Shown piece by piece: positions 1 through 18,259 of a stretch of DNA of 64,000 nt (positions are counted from its first letter, which is position 1; each line of letters opens with the position of its first letter). The DNA comes from Cloeon dipterum (Eukaryota; Arthropoda; Insecta; Ephemeroptera; Baetidae): NCBI RefSeq assembly GCF_949628265.1, contig NC_088789.1:14934886-14998885 (forward strand), given 5' to 3'. Below the pieces are notes generated by a model. The model had not been told where the DNA came from and did not search any database. It worked only from the letters and a program-made list of their open reading frames with translations. The position numbers and the translations under genes are program-made.

Positions 1-3000
1 TTGCGTGTATTTGCGACGCGCTGCAGCAGGCGGGCGAGACGAGCAAGTTGACCAATTTCCTTTGGTCCCTACCGCCAACCGAGCTGCTCAGGGGCCACGA
101 GGCTGTGCTCAGGGCCAGGGCGTGTGTCGCCTTCCACAGGGAGGCTTTCCAGGAGCTGTATGCTGTTCTCGAGTCATTCTCCTTCAGTCCGAAATATCAC
201 GGCGAGCTGCAACAGCTCTGGTTCCGAGCGCATTACAGGGAAGCTGAAAAGGTAAGAAAATTGATCTCCCAAATAAAAATTAAACGGAATCATCATACGT
301 TTTTAAAATTCAAACTAGTTCGTTAATTAACACTTTGCTTCAATCCACTTAGTCAAAAGTAAATTCCTACACAGCACTAATATTCCGCTGCCAAATTTTC
401 CGTGTCACTTTATTTTCGCACCTAATTTGTTCGTTTTTTGTGAAAAAAAAATCAAAATTGTAGATTAGAGGTCGCCCTCTTGGTGCTGTGGACAAATATA
501 GACTCCGGAAGAAATTCCCCCTTCCGAAGACCATCTGGGATGGAGAGGAGACTGTTTATTGCTTCAAGGAGCGGTCCCGAACTGCGCTGAAAGAGTGTTA
601 CATCCAAAATCGGTACCCGACGCCAGATGAGAAGAGGGCCCTGGCCAGGCGGACGGGCCTCACCCTGACGCAGGTCAGCAATTGGTTTAAGAACAGACGA
701 CAGCGTGACAGGACGCCGCAGACGCCACCCGCGCACCACCCTGCCTCCAGAGGGTCAGTTTTTCTACCTTGGAATTTCTCAAAATTAGATCTTATATTTA
801 TTTTCCTGGTTTTTGCGGCCTCTTGTCTTTTTTAAAATTGACTCATCGAGTGCCAGTGTGACTATTTTTAAGTTGTAAGAACTAATTTAACTTGCTTCCC
901 AGAATTTTACAGAATCTCGAAACTGAGAGATACACTTTTATTAAGTACTATAACTTTTTAATGAGACGTTTCAAAAACTTTTGCTCTGCTGAAACGAATT
1001 TTAGATGGTTAATTTGCGTCGCGTTAATTTACAGCCAACAAGACTGTGTTATATTTTTGCTCTGCGAGTCGAGAGTTGGTGCAGAAAAGCGCAGGGAGGC
1101 GAGGGGGTGCCATTTTGCAGGGTCGGGTTTCAAGATATCAAGTTGGGTAGGAGGGGATAGTAAAACGGTTGTTGCTTAGCAACTATGACATCCTCTGACA
1201 ATCACGCCAGCAAATCAGAAACACGTCATATCTCATGCGCGCACTCATCTTTGTTACTTATTATTAAAATAAAATTCTATAATGAAAAGGTGGTCTGGCG
1301 AGGTAAAAAATGAATTGGATTGTCAGCAGTGGCCATGAATTTCAAGCTGCACAGAGCCGTGCGGTGCGCACAATAAAATAGAAAACTCGTGCGTTTCCAT
1401 CACCTGGCACATCCCGAAAAAAAACTGATGCCTTTGTTGATTTTGCCTGATTTGTCTCTATTTTATCAAAAGTGCTTCAAACCAAAATAAATTTTCGAGA
1501 TAGGGAAGTTATGTTCCATTTGAAAAAAAATGGAATGAGTGAAAAATTCAACTTTTTGAAATTAGAGAAGCACCACAAAAAATACTTCTGATTTATCCGC
1601 ATTTTGGAACTAGACCTATATAAGTTTTACCTGATACAGACCAGCAGGTAAATCTGCTGCCACACATTTTATTTACTTTCTAAAAAACACTTCATTTAAA
1701 ATTTAAATTATTTATATTTCGGGACTCCATAATAAGTGATTATTTCATTTGTAATACAGCTGTGACCGTGGCGAACCAAAAAATAAAGCCTTGAAATTGT
1801 TAAAAAAATGAACATGGGTTGAATTAATTCGGCAAACAAACAGGGGTCAAAAAATGGAAATAAATGTAAAGGAAAAATTGATATTCTCTTTCCGATTGCG
1901 CTGAGATATGAGTGTAGTGGGACGTTCTCAACGATCGCTGATTCAGTATTCTCTGCAGCCGTCTGTAGCTTAAATTTTGCTTTGGAGTTTAAGAACTGCT
2001 TTTGAGGCTTGCGGTGCAGTAACAGCCACTGCACAGCACAAGAACGTGTGAATTAATTTTTCTTTTACAATAGTTTCAACTTTTTTAACCATATATTTAT
2101 ATATCCATTCCTCGTTTGTTAACTTCTGGGAGTTAAGCCATTGTCAAATAAAATAAAATAATAGTTTGCATGCGTGAAACATACGATTTGGTCTTTGTTA
2201 TGTGAATTCCTTATTGTACCAATACAGGATTGCATTCGAAATTGTATAATTTTCGATTATACTAGTTAGTATGTTATTCTTTGTGCATGTTATCTCTTAA
2301 GTTAGGATGTTAATTTTGTAAGAATAATTATTTGTTCAATGTGCAAATTTGGTGTAATCATTCCAATGCTCTTGGAATGCGTCTTCTCTGGGACGATAAC
2401 AAAACTTGCTTATATGCCACTATACACATAAGCATGGACTCAATAGCCCTCGGGTTACTTGAGAGTTATTGTTCCACACGTTAACAACGTTCTAGTGTGG
2501 GAGAAGTCGGCAGACTAAATCGTCACGCAAGTTGGCAGCGTGAGTGGAGAGAAATAATGATTTCACCGAGCATACTATTTCTTTTCTTAATTCATTTTTG
2601 GAAAATCGAATTCATTTAATGTTCAGTTCCTGCCTTTATTCCGGTATTTCAATAGTGTTCTCAATAGAGTCGATTTCACATTTAATAAATTGTGTATAAT
2701 ATTCAATATTAAATATACACAATATAATGTAGTTTGTTACAAGAACCGACCTCTTTCATTTTTCTATCCTATTAATTAAAGAAACTACGCAACCTCAAGA
2801 CGCTCGCATATAATTTAATTAATGAAGTTGCAATTCACAGTTACATCAATCAATCATTATTGGAATGTTGAGTGACTTTTAATCGTGAAATGTGTTGCGG
2901 GTTAGCCGCATGGGTAGGAAAAGGAATTAACTCCTCTCTTTTCGGTTGCTAGAGAGATTGACTGAATTTATTTCACACTCCGCACTCTTTGCGCGTGATC

Positions 3001-3380
3001 ACATGCATGAAATGCCAGAGTGAAATACTTGTGGGATATAACAAAATGTTTCGTAGACTTTAATAAATGCACTATCTGGTTTAGTCTGAGTATTTTCCTC
3101 ATAAAAATTTAAGTTTTGCATCGTCGTCATGTTCATGATTTAAATTAAATTGTGGGACTCCATCTAATCATAAATGAATTAATCTGATTTCAGGGATTTG
3201 CACCCTGGGGACAGCTTGCCGCACCTCGTGCAACACCCTAGCGTCGCTGCGATGGCTGTTGTGGCCGCAGACTACCTGCACCAGGAGTATGAGCGGCTGA
3301 AAAGCGAAGTGAAAAGCGAACCTGACCTGCCCTTTCAGATCGGGCATTTTCCACCGCATCCGTTCGACTTGCAGCTCTGA
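1..3380 (+). CDS. Six4: SIX-class homeobox transcription factor Six4 (5' partial)
   Basis: DNA-binding regulator of the SIX4/5 subgroup, known for mesoderm, muscle and gonad development. Exons read as 1-251 (frame opens at base 3), 464-753 and 3194-3380; donors are gtaag and gtcag, acceptors tag and cag, and phases match, giving 241 visible residues. Exon 1 carries the end of the SIX domain ([19 protein letters not shown]). Exon 2 carries the whole homeodomain, with [17 protein letters not shown] and the helix-3 motif [10 protein letters not shown]. The reading [11 protein letters not shown] and the RTP after the homeodomain fit Six4/5 rather than sine oculis or Optix. The last exon is a short tail of about 60 residues ending in FDLQL with a TGA stop. 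That tail holds two lysine motifs, LKSE and VKSEP. The N-terminus lies left of the window. A 2.4-kb intron separates exons 2 and 3. Confidence 0.93.
754..3193 (+). other. Long AT-rich intron 2 of Six4
   Basis: No exon of a known family is visible inside this 2.4-kb intron. It contains a 13-bp palindrome resembling an RFX X-box (1171-1183). It also contains one copy of a 91-bp sequence repeated near the other end of the window (1903-1993) and an AT-rich inverted repeat, TTGTGTATA...TATACACAA, near 2689-2722. Long introns of developmental regulators often hold enhancers, but that is inference here. Confidence 0.6.
1903..1993 (+). repeat. Dispersed repeat copy A
   Basis: This 91-bp stretch matches 51837-51927 in the same orientation. 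Shared blocks include CAACGATCGCTGATT, ATTCTCTGCAG and TTTGGAG.TTAAG, and the total length is equal. The copies lie in a Six4 intron and a Lipin intron about 50 kb apart, so a common coding origin is unlikely. An old transposable element fragment is the simplest reading. Confidence 0.6.
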
Positions 3381-3579
3381 CCCTGAAGTCGGGAAACATT
3401 TACATCAATACGTGCTCTTTTCCACCGAGCGGAATCTTCATCTGGAAAAGAGCCGATTTCGTTCTAATCAAATGCATTTACTCAAGACGGCTCTCTCTCA
3501 CTATTGTGTAATCTGTACGGCTCATATTTTTATGTACAAATTGTTATCTCGTCGAATTTATTTAATATAATTCTTTGGA

Positions 3580-3585
3580 AATAAA
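3580..3585 (+). terminator. Poly(A) signal of Six4
   Basis: A canonical AATAAA lies about 200 nt after the Six4 stop codon in AT-rich sequence. Its place and orientation suit the Six4 transcript. Confidence 0.6.
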
Positions 3586-6399
3586 ACTGATATCACAGTT
3601 AGCGAAATTTTAAAATATTTCAAAATAAGGAGATATTTCCAGGTGAATTTGAGGTTGATTGGACGGGATTTTTGAAGTAATGATGAATTTTACTTCAAAT
3701 ACTTGCTTAGAGATAGGGAAATTCCTGGGAAAGGGGGCGTTTCTTACCTTTTGGCCATCTCAAAACCCCCCGAAAATGACAGATACACGGCTGTAATTCT
3801 TGATAGAGTTGAGATATCATCTTGAAACTTTCATTTTCATTACCCAACTTTAATTTCAATTCTGAACAAATTTGATATTTCTTAAAAGTCACAGGTCACC
3901 TTTCGTGACCTTGACTCAAAAATTAGACTTTTCAGGGGGAAATCCAGCTTTGATTTTTTAGTGGTCAGGGACCAAAATGCAGCCTGTAAAATTTCGGAGA
4001 GGTATATACCATAAGTTTAATTGCTGAGTTCGCAATAGCTTTGCTGCAATATTAATTTGAAATTTAAAAACCGGCTTGAATCCAAAACTCACGAGCAACT
4101 TTTAAATTGAAATTAATAGTGCAATCATATATTTCATGTCAAATTTATTTAAGAACACTATAGGAAACAAAATTTGACGATTTGAGGTCCAATAAAAGCT
4201 TTAGGGCTCAACCCTGATGTGACCCTGTGGACCAAACATGAAAAATGTCCTACTTAATCGATTTTGGTGTCATATCATAAGTTTACAACCTTGTAGAGAG
4301 AGTTTGAGGTGGCTGTCAGAACTTAAAAATTTATCATTCCAAAAAGTTCTAACCATAAATACCTCTCTGCTCTGTATTTACACAAATGTTAAATATATTT
4401 CATTCAATATTTCGAATTTACGTTCCCGAAAGACCATTCTTACTGTATAGGATTGCCTTTTGACATTTTTGCCACTAAATTTTAATGATCTATAATAGCT
4501 ATAAAATTGATCTTTCCATCATTTTCTGCTGAATTTTCAAATTAGTATTGCTCTCATCTTGTTCTAAAATTTATTTAAATAATATTCTAGTCACAAATTT
4601 TTGTAGTTTTTCTTTATTTGTATTATAACTTGTTACACGCTACATCGATTTACACGGTTTAATAATTTTCATAGCTGCAGATTTTGCATCTTTGGCGTAG
4701 AGTTAGTTGACGTGTGGTAATGTATTGATAGCTTTGAACTGAACAAGTCTCACAACCTTACACTGTGGTGTGTGCCGAAGAATATACATTCATAGTATCG
4801 AGAATATGAGAAAAACGATTAATTCGGCGGAGAGAGCGGCACTCTCCTTTCGACACTTAAAAATAAACAATTTACAAGTAGAACGATGAAATATCCTGTG
4901 TAAAGTTAACCGAACTGATTGCTTTCCAAAGTTAGTTGCAGAACTCCGCGAACAATACAATCAGGACCACATCACGAGTCAGCGTAGATATTTCTGCTTT
5001 TTATATTTGATTATTCTACGCAAGGCCCGTGCAGCAGTCCTGCGGCGTCCTTCAATATTTCTGCAGCTATTTTTGAATGAAGATATGCATGTTATCTTTC
5101 GTTATTCAATAACGATAGGAAAGTGCGTTGTATGAGAAGTTGCTTCAAACAATCGCGAGTTTTTTTCATATTAATTCAGTGACTGGCACATTTAAATATA
5201 TATGATTTACATATATGCGTATATCAACACGTCGTAAATGTAACTATTTATTTTGGAAGACTTTGAAACCACTTTGTTTTGTTGAACCAAACACGAGTTT
5301 TTGGAGCCACAAAACGCGTTTTTTCTAGCGATACACAACACGAGATACATACACGATGACTAGCAATTCCCTAATTTTTCCGCCCTGGCGATCAAAATCT
5401 CGCTGGAGACTTTGTTTCTTGCCACTCCAATCGGTCCGTCGAATGAGTAGCACCACAATTCAAAAAATGATTTTCCCACATTGATTTTGCTTTGTGTTTA
5501 AATTTAATGAAAAACGGGTGCGCGAAAGTTGTAAAGGTGCCGACGAATATAGTGCAACGAATGAGAAGCCAAAACGGACAGCTCATATACTTAGTCAGTG
5601 TAGCGCGTGAGATGACGGAACAGCTCTTGATAAAAAAGATTTTCAATCACGTGGAATGAATGTATTTACTCAACACCGAATAGCATTTGATAACTTGCGT
5701 ATGTATGTGTATTGCGAAACATTATGTACACCATTCCTCAAATTTCCTTCTCGGCCAATACTTATTTTGGTATTTGTTTTTACAACCTTTTTAGCCTTAG
5801 TATTGTACATATACATTGCCATTTTTATTAATGGTGCGAATCGCTCAGAAAGTCGGCGCGCAACCGACCAGTCTGCAAAAATATTTATGCCCTCTACCCA
5901 GAAATCGCGTGAAGGGAGGCTCAAACGCACCCCCCGCAAATACGGGGTTTTAGGTCAAAATGCAAAGAAATGCCTAAGTTGCTGCTAAATATTTCCAACG
6001 ATTGTAACAATAACGAATCTCACATTTTCCTCAAAATTCTCGTCAAAAGCGGAGGTAAAATATTTCAATTTAATCGGCATCTTTCACTTTTCTAAAAGTG
6101 ATTTAGAGAAAGTAAGCAGGACTGGCGCCCAAATAGATTCCTTTTTCTCTACATCACTTAGAAATGACTTTATTTAAACTCGGAACTAGCAGTAAATTGA
6201 GATATGTCCTCCTGTGTGCAACACTTTTGACTTGAGATCTGCAACCATCACATTTAAATTGAAATAAAGAAATTGAAATTCAATAAAACCGGAGCCCTGT
6301 ATGCCCTTGTTCAATTCCAAATTAAAAGGAAAAAATTGTTGGCCGGTCGTAACAAATCAATATCATTTTGCGAATCTTATGCACAGCTCTGTGTGGTGT
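3586..6399. other. Intergenic DNA between Six4 and LAMP plus the LAMP 3' UTR
   Basis: AT-rich DNA between two convergent genes. No conserved coding exon is recognisable. One ATG-initiated 110-codon frame at 5656-5988 encodes a possible single membrane segment, but nothing else supports it. The part nearest 6400 should be the 3' UTR of the minus-strand LAMP gene. Confidence 0.5.
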
Positions 6400-8539
6400 T
6401 TACTCAACGTTGTCATACTGGACCTTCTTGATTTTAATGTAGCGGTAGACGCCGTAGCCCGACACCGTCAGCAGGGTCACTACGGCCAGGGTAGTGCCAA
6501 CCGCCAACGGGGCGCGTTCGTCTCTGAACGACTTGGCGCCAGGCTGGCAGATGAATTCTGAAACACAAAAAGAAAGCCGATTTAATATTTAATATCGATT
6601 CAAAGCGTGATGAGCGCGTTACCTGGCCCAAAGTCATCGCCTTTGAAGATGAAGGGTTGGATTTTCAGGTCACGGAGCAAAATCGAAGCTGAAATGTCCT
6701 TGCTGCCCTCCAGCTGGATTGTCTCCTCTTCGAGACACTCGTACGCTTTGCCCACTGGGGTGGGGAACAGACCCACTTTGGCCGGAGTTGACATCTTCAC
6801 GGCCCGACCTAATTTTTTTACTCATTAGCAACCGTTCAGAAAAATGCCGCTGCTTTTTGACTTCACCTGGTTTTGGATAGTGCTCGAATTTCTTCTCAGA
6901 CGTGTTGAATTTTACCTCCATCTTATCCAAATACCAGCGCTCACCCCCAGGTGTCTGCAATTTATTTTCAAAATGTTATTAGTTAAAAAGAAATTTTTGT
7001 TCAGGCAATGATTTCACGTCCAAGAATTGGATGAAAATGCCTGTTAAGAGATTTTTTTAGAACAAATTATTTTTTTAATTTTTATAACGTTTCATTGGCA
7101 CAACTGAACTTAAAGTAAAAGTCGTAAAAATTAACTTTTGTTTTTCAAAAAGTCAAATTGAGCCCTCACTATTTGTCTTGTCAAGGGGAATCCATAAATA
7201 TGTTCCAAAAATTATCGTGATTGAAAATTTCAATTTTTAAATCGATTTTTAATCTATTCCAAAATATTTTTCCAATCCATAACTACAGAGAAATGCCAGA
7301 TAGAAAATTTTTTAACTTATGTGGAGAATGTTTGCATCACAAAAATCAGACCGCGAGGTTTCCGTAACGAGAATTAATGTGAAGGTATGCAACTAGCGCA
7401 TCAGCTGTGTCAAGTTGTTGCCTACACTTCTTCTCGCAGGGGCTTTGATATAATGGAGGTGATTTGATATAATGGAGTGCATGTGTTTTTTGCTCTATAC
7501 CTTCATGAAAAACCAGTTGAGGATGTATGATTTCCATCTCATTGTGAGCAAGGACGAGTCTTCCAAGTGGCAGTGCCCTGACACAGTCACCTCATTTGGC
7601 AAAAAAATGTCAGTTTCCTGCGAAAAAGATATTTTAGATTGCTTCTACGAAGACTCATCTTCGCGCTTACAGTTTTCTCCTTAATTTTGTCTACGTAAGA
7701 GAAGGTGAGGAGTGCGTCTGTTCTAATTAAGGTGCAGACGGAGCCGTCTTTTGCGTATTGTTTGTACAAGGCAGTGCCTCCCTCAGGAGTCGCGGTCGGC
7801 GTTGATGCTGCTACTGGATAGGCTGAAATTGCAACTCAATTCTTTACAATGAAATCTTAATTTTTGAGTGGCGTACCTGTGCTTCTTATTGGGTCACCTT
7901 TCTGGTTTTGGGATCTGAAGAATGACACTTTATCGCTTCCATTTGACTGGAAAAATGTATTTTAAAATAAATAATTTGTAACTTCCACATTGTATTCTCC
8001 ATATAAATAGCTTTTCATTCAAATAATTTAGTCATGAGCAGGGTGGATCTAAATTGGGCCCCTTGGTGCATGTTAGGACGGGCTCTCGAAAAGTCCAGAA
8101 TAGAATCGTATGCAAATTAATGAAGCACACCAACTGACGAAGTGAGCCAAAAATCCTTTTTCCTCTCACGCGTGTATCGATCAATATTTGCGTGGCACAT
8201 ATATTTTCCTCCTCGTTTCCCTCCTCTTAAATAAATAGAATACGGAATTTATTTGTTTACTATAAATTACTATAGCATCCTTTTTTACCCTTCACGGATC
8301 CACCCAATTTTTCAAGAGCATCCCGCATTGCAAATTTATAATTAAAACAGCGTACCTGTTGTTTGGCAGTCGGGGTCGGTTCTGACGGACTCGGGGCGAC
8401 TCTCTGTTGCGCCACTGCGACTCCTGCGAATGGAAAAGCGTCTCATTAGTTTTCTCGGTGCACCAGCCTCGCCAGGGACCGCGGCGCTCTCACCAATGGC
8501 GAAGAGAAGCAGGAGCAAACATGCCTCGGCGTGCTCCAT
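6400..8539 (-). CDS. Lamp1: LAMP-family lysosome-associated membrane glycoprotein
   Basis: Single-pass lysosomal or endosomal membrane glycoprotein. Exons on the minus strand are 8539-8494, 8423-8356, 7946-7877, 7822-7671, 7617-7501, 6954-6867, 6808-6623 and 6557-6400. All have AG/GT borders, and phases sum to 294 residues plus TAA. The first exon is a signal peptide (MEHAEACLLLLLFAIG). A Ser/Thr/Pro-rich stretch follows, as in LAMP hinges. One LAMP luminal domain is visible with four cysteines in the expected two pairs (GSVCTL, SGHCHL, GKAYECLE, FICQPG). A membrane helix (PLAVGTTLAVVTLLTVSGYGVY) is followed by a tail of about 11 residues ending QYDNVE. YDNV fits a YxxPhi sorting signal, but the usual preceding glycine is missing and a glutamate trails it. 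Family assignment is firm. Orthology to LAMP1 versus another single-domain LAMP is less certain. Confidence 0.88.
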
Positions 8540-10264
8540 CTTATGCTTCTGGCTGGGAAAGAGTTTCTCTCGCGCTCGCTCGTCAATGGACACGGCGAGC
8601 AGAGAGAAAATCGATTTGTGCCCACACGCGCCTCAGTGAACGGCCGCGCGCGACACTGGAGCTATAGGCGGGGGTGGAGAACACCCCGCCAAGAGAAGAA
8701 TTGCACGCCGCATTGACGAAAGGTCAAAGTGCAATTAGACGCCCACGCAACAATAGCATCGTGCACCCGTGTGTGTGTATGCGGAGTTTGTGTACCTCTG
8801 TATGCCTGTGCACCTGCAGGCTGTTGAAATGTCAGAAGAGGCGTTCCCATCGACCTTTTTAATGGAGCCTATTTAAGCGGTTCTCGTGCGTTGTGCAACT
8901 CGCGTTCTCAATAGCGCAATGACGTTAAGCAAAGGTTGTCAAAAAATATAGCCCACTGAATTTTAGGGTCTGGAACATATTCAATTTTATTGATTATTAT
9001 GTATTTTTTTTATTTAAATTTATTTTATTATTTACTGAGTTGAGCATTCAAACACTAATTAGTCTTCAGTTGAATTTAAGCAAAAATTTGGGTGATTCCA
9101 AAAGAGATTTGATATAGTCTGCAAATTTTAAACCTTTTGCTTGAGCACTACCCTGATTTTTTGGTATGTTGTCAAATGTGTCGAAAATAACTAGTTCTTC
9201 CGGGAAAATTTTAAAGCAAATTTTTCGGGAAAATCAGGGTGAGATCTGAAAAACGGGCTTTTTGGCATTCACAAAAATGGCACAAAACTTTGTGCCAAAA
9301 TATGCGCCAACAACTTTTTTTTTAATTTTTGAAGATTTGAGTTAATTTTAATTTTTGTAAGTTTTGAATAGCTAAAATATTATATTTTTGTTTCTGAGTT
9401 TAAAATGTTTCCCTAAGTGTGCCACAGCTAAAATAATTAAAAATTTTATATTGTGAGATATGGAGGATCAAAGATTGAAAACGTGCATTTTTTGTAGTGA
9501 AGAATTCAAAATTGCACGATTGGTTGATTTTTATTCTAGGAACATGCTTGAGGTCAGATAAGACCATCAGAACTGGCCAGAAATCAAATCCCTGCGTCAG
9601 GGTAGCCCTTAAGAATCGATTTCTTTTATAATTTTGTCATGACGTGAAGCTACTTTAACGACGCCGTATTGGTTTGATCTGCACTGTTGGGACGAGCAAG
9701 TCGTCAGTTTTTGGGATATGTTCATAAATACAGTAATTTGACCCCCAAACGCTCAAATGGTGCTCAGGAACGAGATTTTGGGCATATCAGAGCGTTTCCT
9801 GGGCGCTTAAGGGTCAAAATGCACACATGTTCTCTATCAATCTATGGACGATTGCAATATTTAAATATGAACGCTCGTTTAAATACAGTTCATTTTCAAG
9901 TCAGCACAATTAAATCATATAGCCCATAGATTTAAATAATTTGGTCTTTGCCTTGGACGTTTTCTTTTCCCTCCACAAATTTTTCTTCGCAAGCAGGAAC
10001 ACAACTTAAATCAAAAATGAATTTCATTTTATAGAATTTTGTGTATTCTTTACAAATATACAATGTTGATTGAAACCATTGCAGTTAAGCATCAATGTGA
10101 CGACGTATTCAAAGAGTTGCAATGCACAGACAAGAGAGGGTAAAATTTGGCCATAGTTCTACCGCCTAAACTTTGTGTGTACGTTGCGCAAATAAAAAAT
10201 AACAAAAACTGAGAGTCTCTATGCACTAAGTTGGAAAAAGATGAAGCAATTTTTCTTTTAAATT
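8540..10264. other. LAMP upstream region and intergenic DNA
   Basis: The first 300 bases, with dense CpG around 8560-8720, are the likely LAMP 5' UTR and promoter. The rest is AT-rich and shows no gene. A TATTTAAG motif near 8870 points away from LAMP, and I found no gene for it to serve. Confidence 0.4.
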
Positions 10265-10270
10265 TTTATT
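10265..10270 (-). terminator. Poly(A) signal of CNOT3
   Basis: On the minus strand this reads AATAAA. It lies about 140 nt after the CNOT3 stop codon. Confidence 0.55.
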
Positions 10271-10409
10271 GAGTTGCTGGACCGATGCCTCTCGGAAGCG
10301 GAAAATATGACATGCAGAAATGCGCATTCTCTATTTTTAGCATTGGGTCGCCAAAGGGCGCAAATTTGAGAGGTCCCTGGCAGATTGAGTCAGTCAGCTG
10401 CACTTGAGA

Positions 10410-15821
<5,412 letters not shown>

Positions 15822-18259
15822 CGCTACGTCCTCCGGATGGGCATAGTCTTAACAAATGCTACGAACTCGACTGAAACTTTGACTCAAAACAATGCGTCAG
15901 AAATCACAGGCACATGCGTCCAAACAGAGATAAAGAGACAACTCAATGGTCGCTGTTATTATGGCGATTCCGGAGGGCGGTGGGGGTTGCAGTTTGCATG
16001 TTCGGCTTTCGGCTGATATCAACCGACAGATGGCACTACCGCACTGCGTGCATCTCGTGCAAGTGATGCTTCGGTGAAGGGGGCGTGGGATCGCCAGCTT
16101 CAAGCAAGCACCGATGCACACCGATGCCACTGATTGAATTGATTCATTTTAAATGCCTGCATTGCTTAACTTCAATTTAAAAATTACTTCTTAATGGAAG
16201 AAATTTATTTTGTGTGTTTTCGATGCAATTGCGTTCATATAATTATCAATAATTATTTGTTCAAAATTGAAGAATAATTACCGTCTTTTATTTTTCCACT
16301 TTCATCGAATTTGAAATTTCGGTAATTTCCCGGGCTTGTTTTCTTAAATAATTAAAAAAAATATTGTATTAGATCAGATATTATAAGTCCTTTTACATTT
16401 TCATCCGCACCGTTTCTAAAATTTTATTATTTGACTTCGCAGCTTTGATGCTTCTTCTTTATTGGAACTTATTCAAGCGATTCAAGCTTAAAACCATCAG
16501 AATCTCTTCCGTGTAAATAGCGAGTAGCAAAGCCGGTACCTGGCGCTGCGTTTGAATTTCTGTTACACGTTCAAAATGCGCAGACGCGACACGACGATCC
16601 TACCACATGGTGGAGCCTGCTGGCTGGCCGAGTAGACTGTCAACAAACCCTTCCCAGACGGTATTCAGTGAGTTGCGGCACGAAAAGATCTTGGCACGGA
16701 CTAACGCACTCGAGACCACTGAAACTTTCTGGTAACTATCGATATAAGAAATCCAATGTTTTCTACGCGACTGGCATTTCGAACCTCGACCTGAGGCAAA
16801 TTCCACCCTTCAAATCACGCACCACCAAAGGTGTCACCCTCCCGTTGGCTGACACACATCCAGTGTTGTGGACGCAGGTGCAAAGACCGATGAGCATTAA
16901 TTTGTAGCGGTCGCCTCAACAGCTTAATCAACCCGACTGATCGATAATTAGCAGGCAAATAAATACCACGAGGCACGTTTTCGTAGCACACGTCCGCGAG
17001 TTCAGCTCGTTAACGTGCGAGTGACACGTTTTCAGAGCTCAGTCCCGACGAGCCGGTGCCCGACCTCAAGCGAGCGTGCCTCCTATTTGCCATCTCTCAC
17101 CCCTGAGAGATCCGCGGAACAACCCCCTTTTGTGAGGAATTGCCTGACGGGGACCGGAGCAGCATGGGACCCGTAAAAATTTGCCTTCTACGTTGTTTCA
17201 CACTCGCTAGGGGTGACACTCGTGTTGCATGCGCCTCACGTGTGATACGCAGATGCCCTTATTTGTCACAGTCATTCGTCTCGAAGCTGTGCAAGATTAA
17301 TCTCTTGAGGGGGAGGAGTCCGTTTCCTTAATTTAGAAGTCGCGGGGTGTTTCTTTCCACCCACCATCATCTGCCGGCACGCGTGACCGTCGCTGACCTG
17401 GTTGCATAATGTCCGGTGCATTAATAGAAATGGAAACTCGACGTTTTACGCATTTAAACTGTGCAAGCCATTTATAATATTTTAACACGGCTTGTGCGCA
17501 ATATACGTGATAATTAGTTCTAAACATTAGCACGAAGGTTACTTCATAAGCAAGTCAAATTGAAAATATAAAACAAGTTTTTATTCCTAAGCCATTGGGG
17601 CAGTAAAAAACCTTTTGTTTTTCTGCCGTACAAATTTCAGGGTTGCATTATTTGCTTACCACGCGGTAAGTCGAGGTATTGAGCTAATAATTAGAAAATT
17701 ATTGAAAACTGAGTTGCAAACATTGCCTGCAAGAAACAGATAAAATTAAAAAAATGGGTTTTAACACTGCACTGCATTTAAAAAATGTTTTTTTTGCAAT
17801 AAATTTTAATGACTTTTAATTTAAAAAATTATCGAATTTTGAAATTGCATATTGGATAATAAATTTTAATTTTCGTGATTTGAAGCAATTTTTAAGTTAC
17901 AGAGTTATTCTGCGATGGATATGAAATATTAGGCTTCTTATTCCTCATTGATGCGGTTTTTTTTAATTTAATCATCTCGGAACAAAAGATTGAAACACAT
18001 TTGATGGAAATCATGAATTTAGCTGGATCTTACTCATTAAATCATTTCAAAATCGTGAAGCGGATTGTGACACGAAATAGTATCATTTTTTGTATTGCCC
18101 AACAAAAATACCGTACAGTCACGCAAACAAGTTGGCCGGGTTTGCCCCCCGAGAAATCAGTTATATGGTTTCCCTTATTGTCAGTTGCGATTAAAGTGAT
18201 AGTATAAAGTCTGACGTCGGCCGCCCTGGCAGTTTGTTTTAGAGTCGGCCGCAGCGAAG
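15822..18259. other. Divergent intergenic region between CNOT3 and guanylate kinase
   Basis: The flanks should hold the promoters of both genes, which face away from each other. The segment 16530-17340 is richer in G+C than its surroundings and has several 60-80-codon frames on both strands. None has splice support or a family I recognise. The rest is AT-rich and empty as far as I can see. Confidence 0.4.

Noticed and set aside
7877-7912. LAMP exon 3 starting at the closer cag before ATCCC
   Set aside because: All three phases hit a stop or fail to join. The upstream acceptor giving SNGSDKVSFFRS keeps the frame.
16600-16907. Overlapping frames between CNOT3 and guanylate kinase
   Set aside because: Both strands give 68-79 codons with no motif or splice partner.
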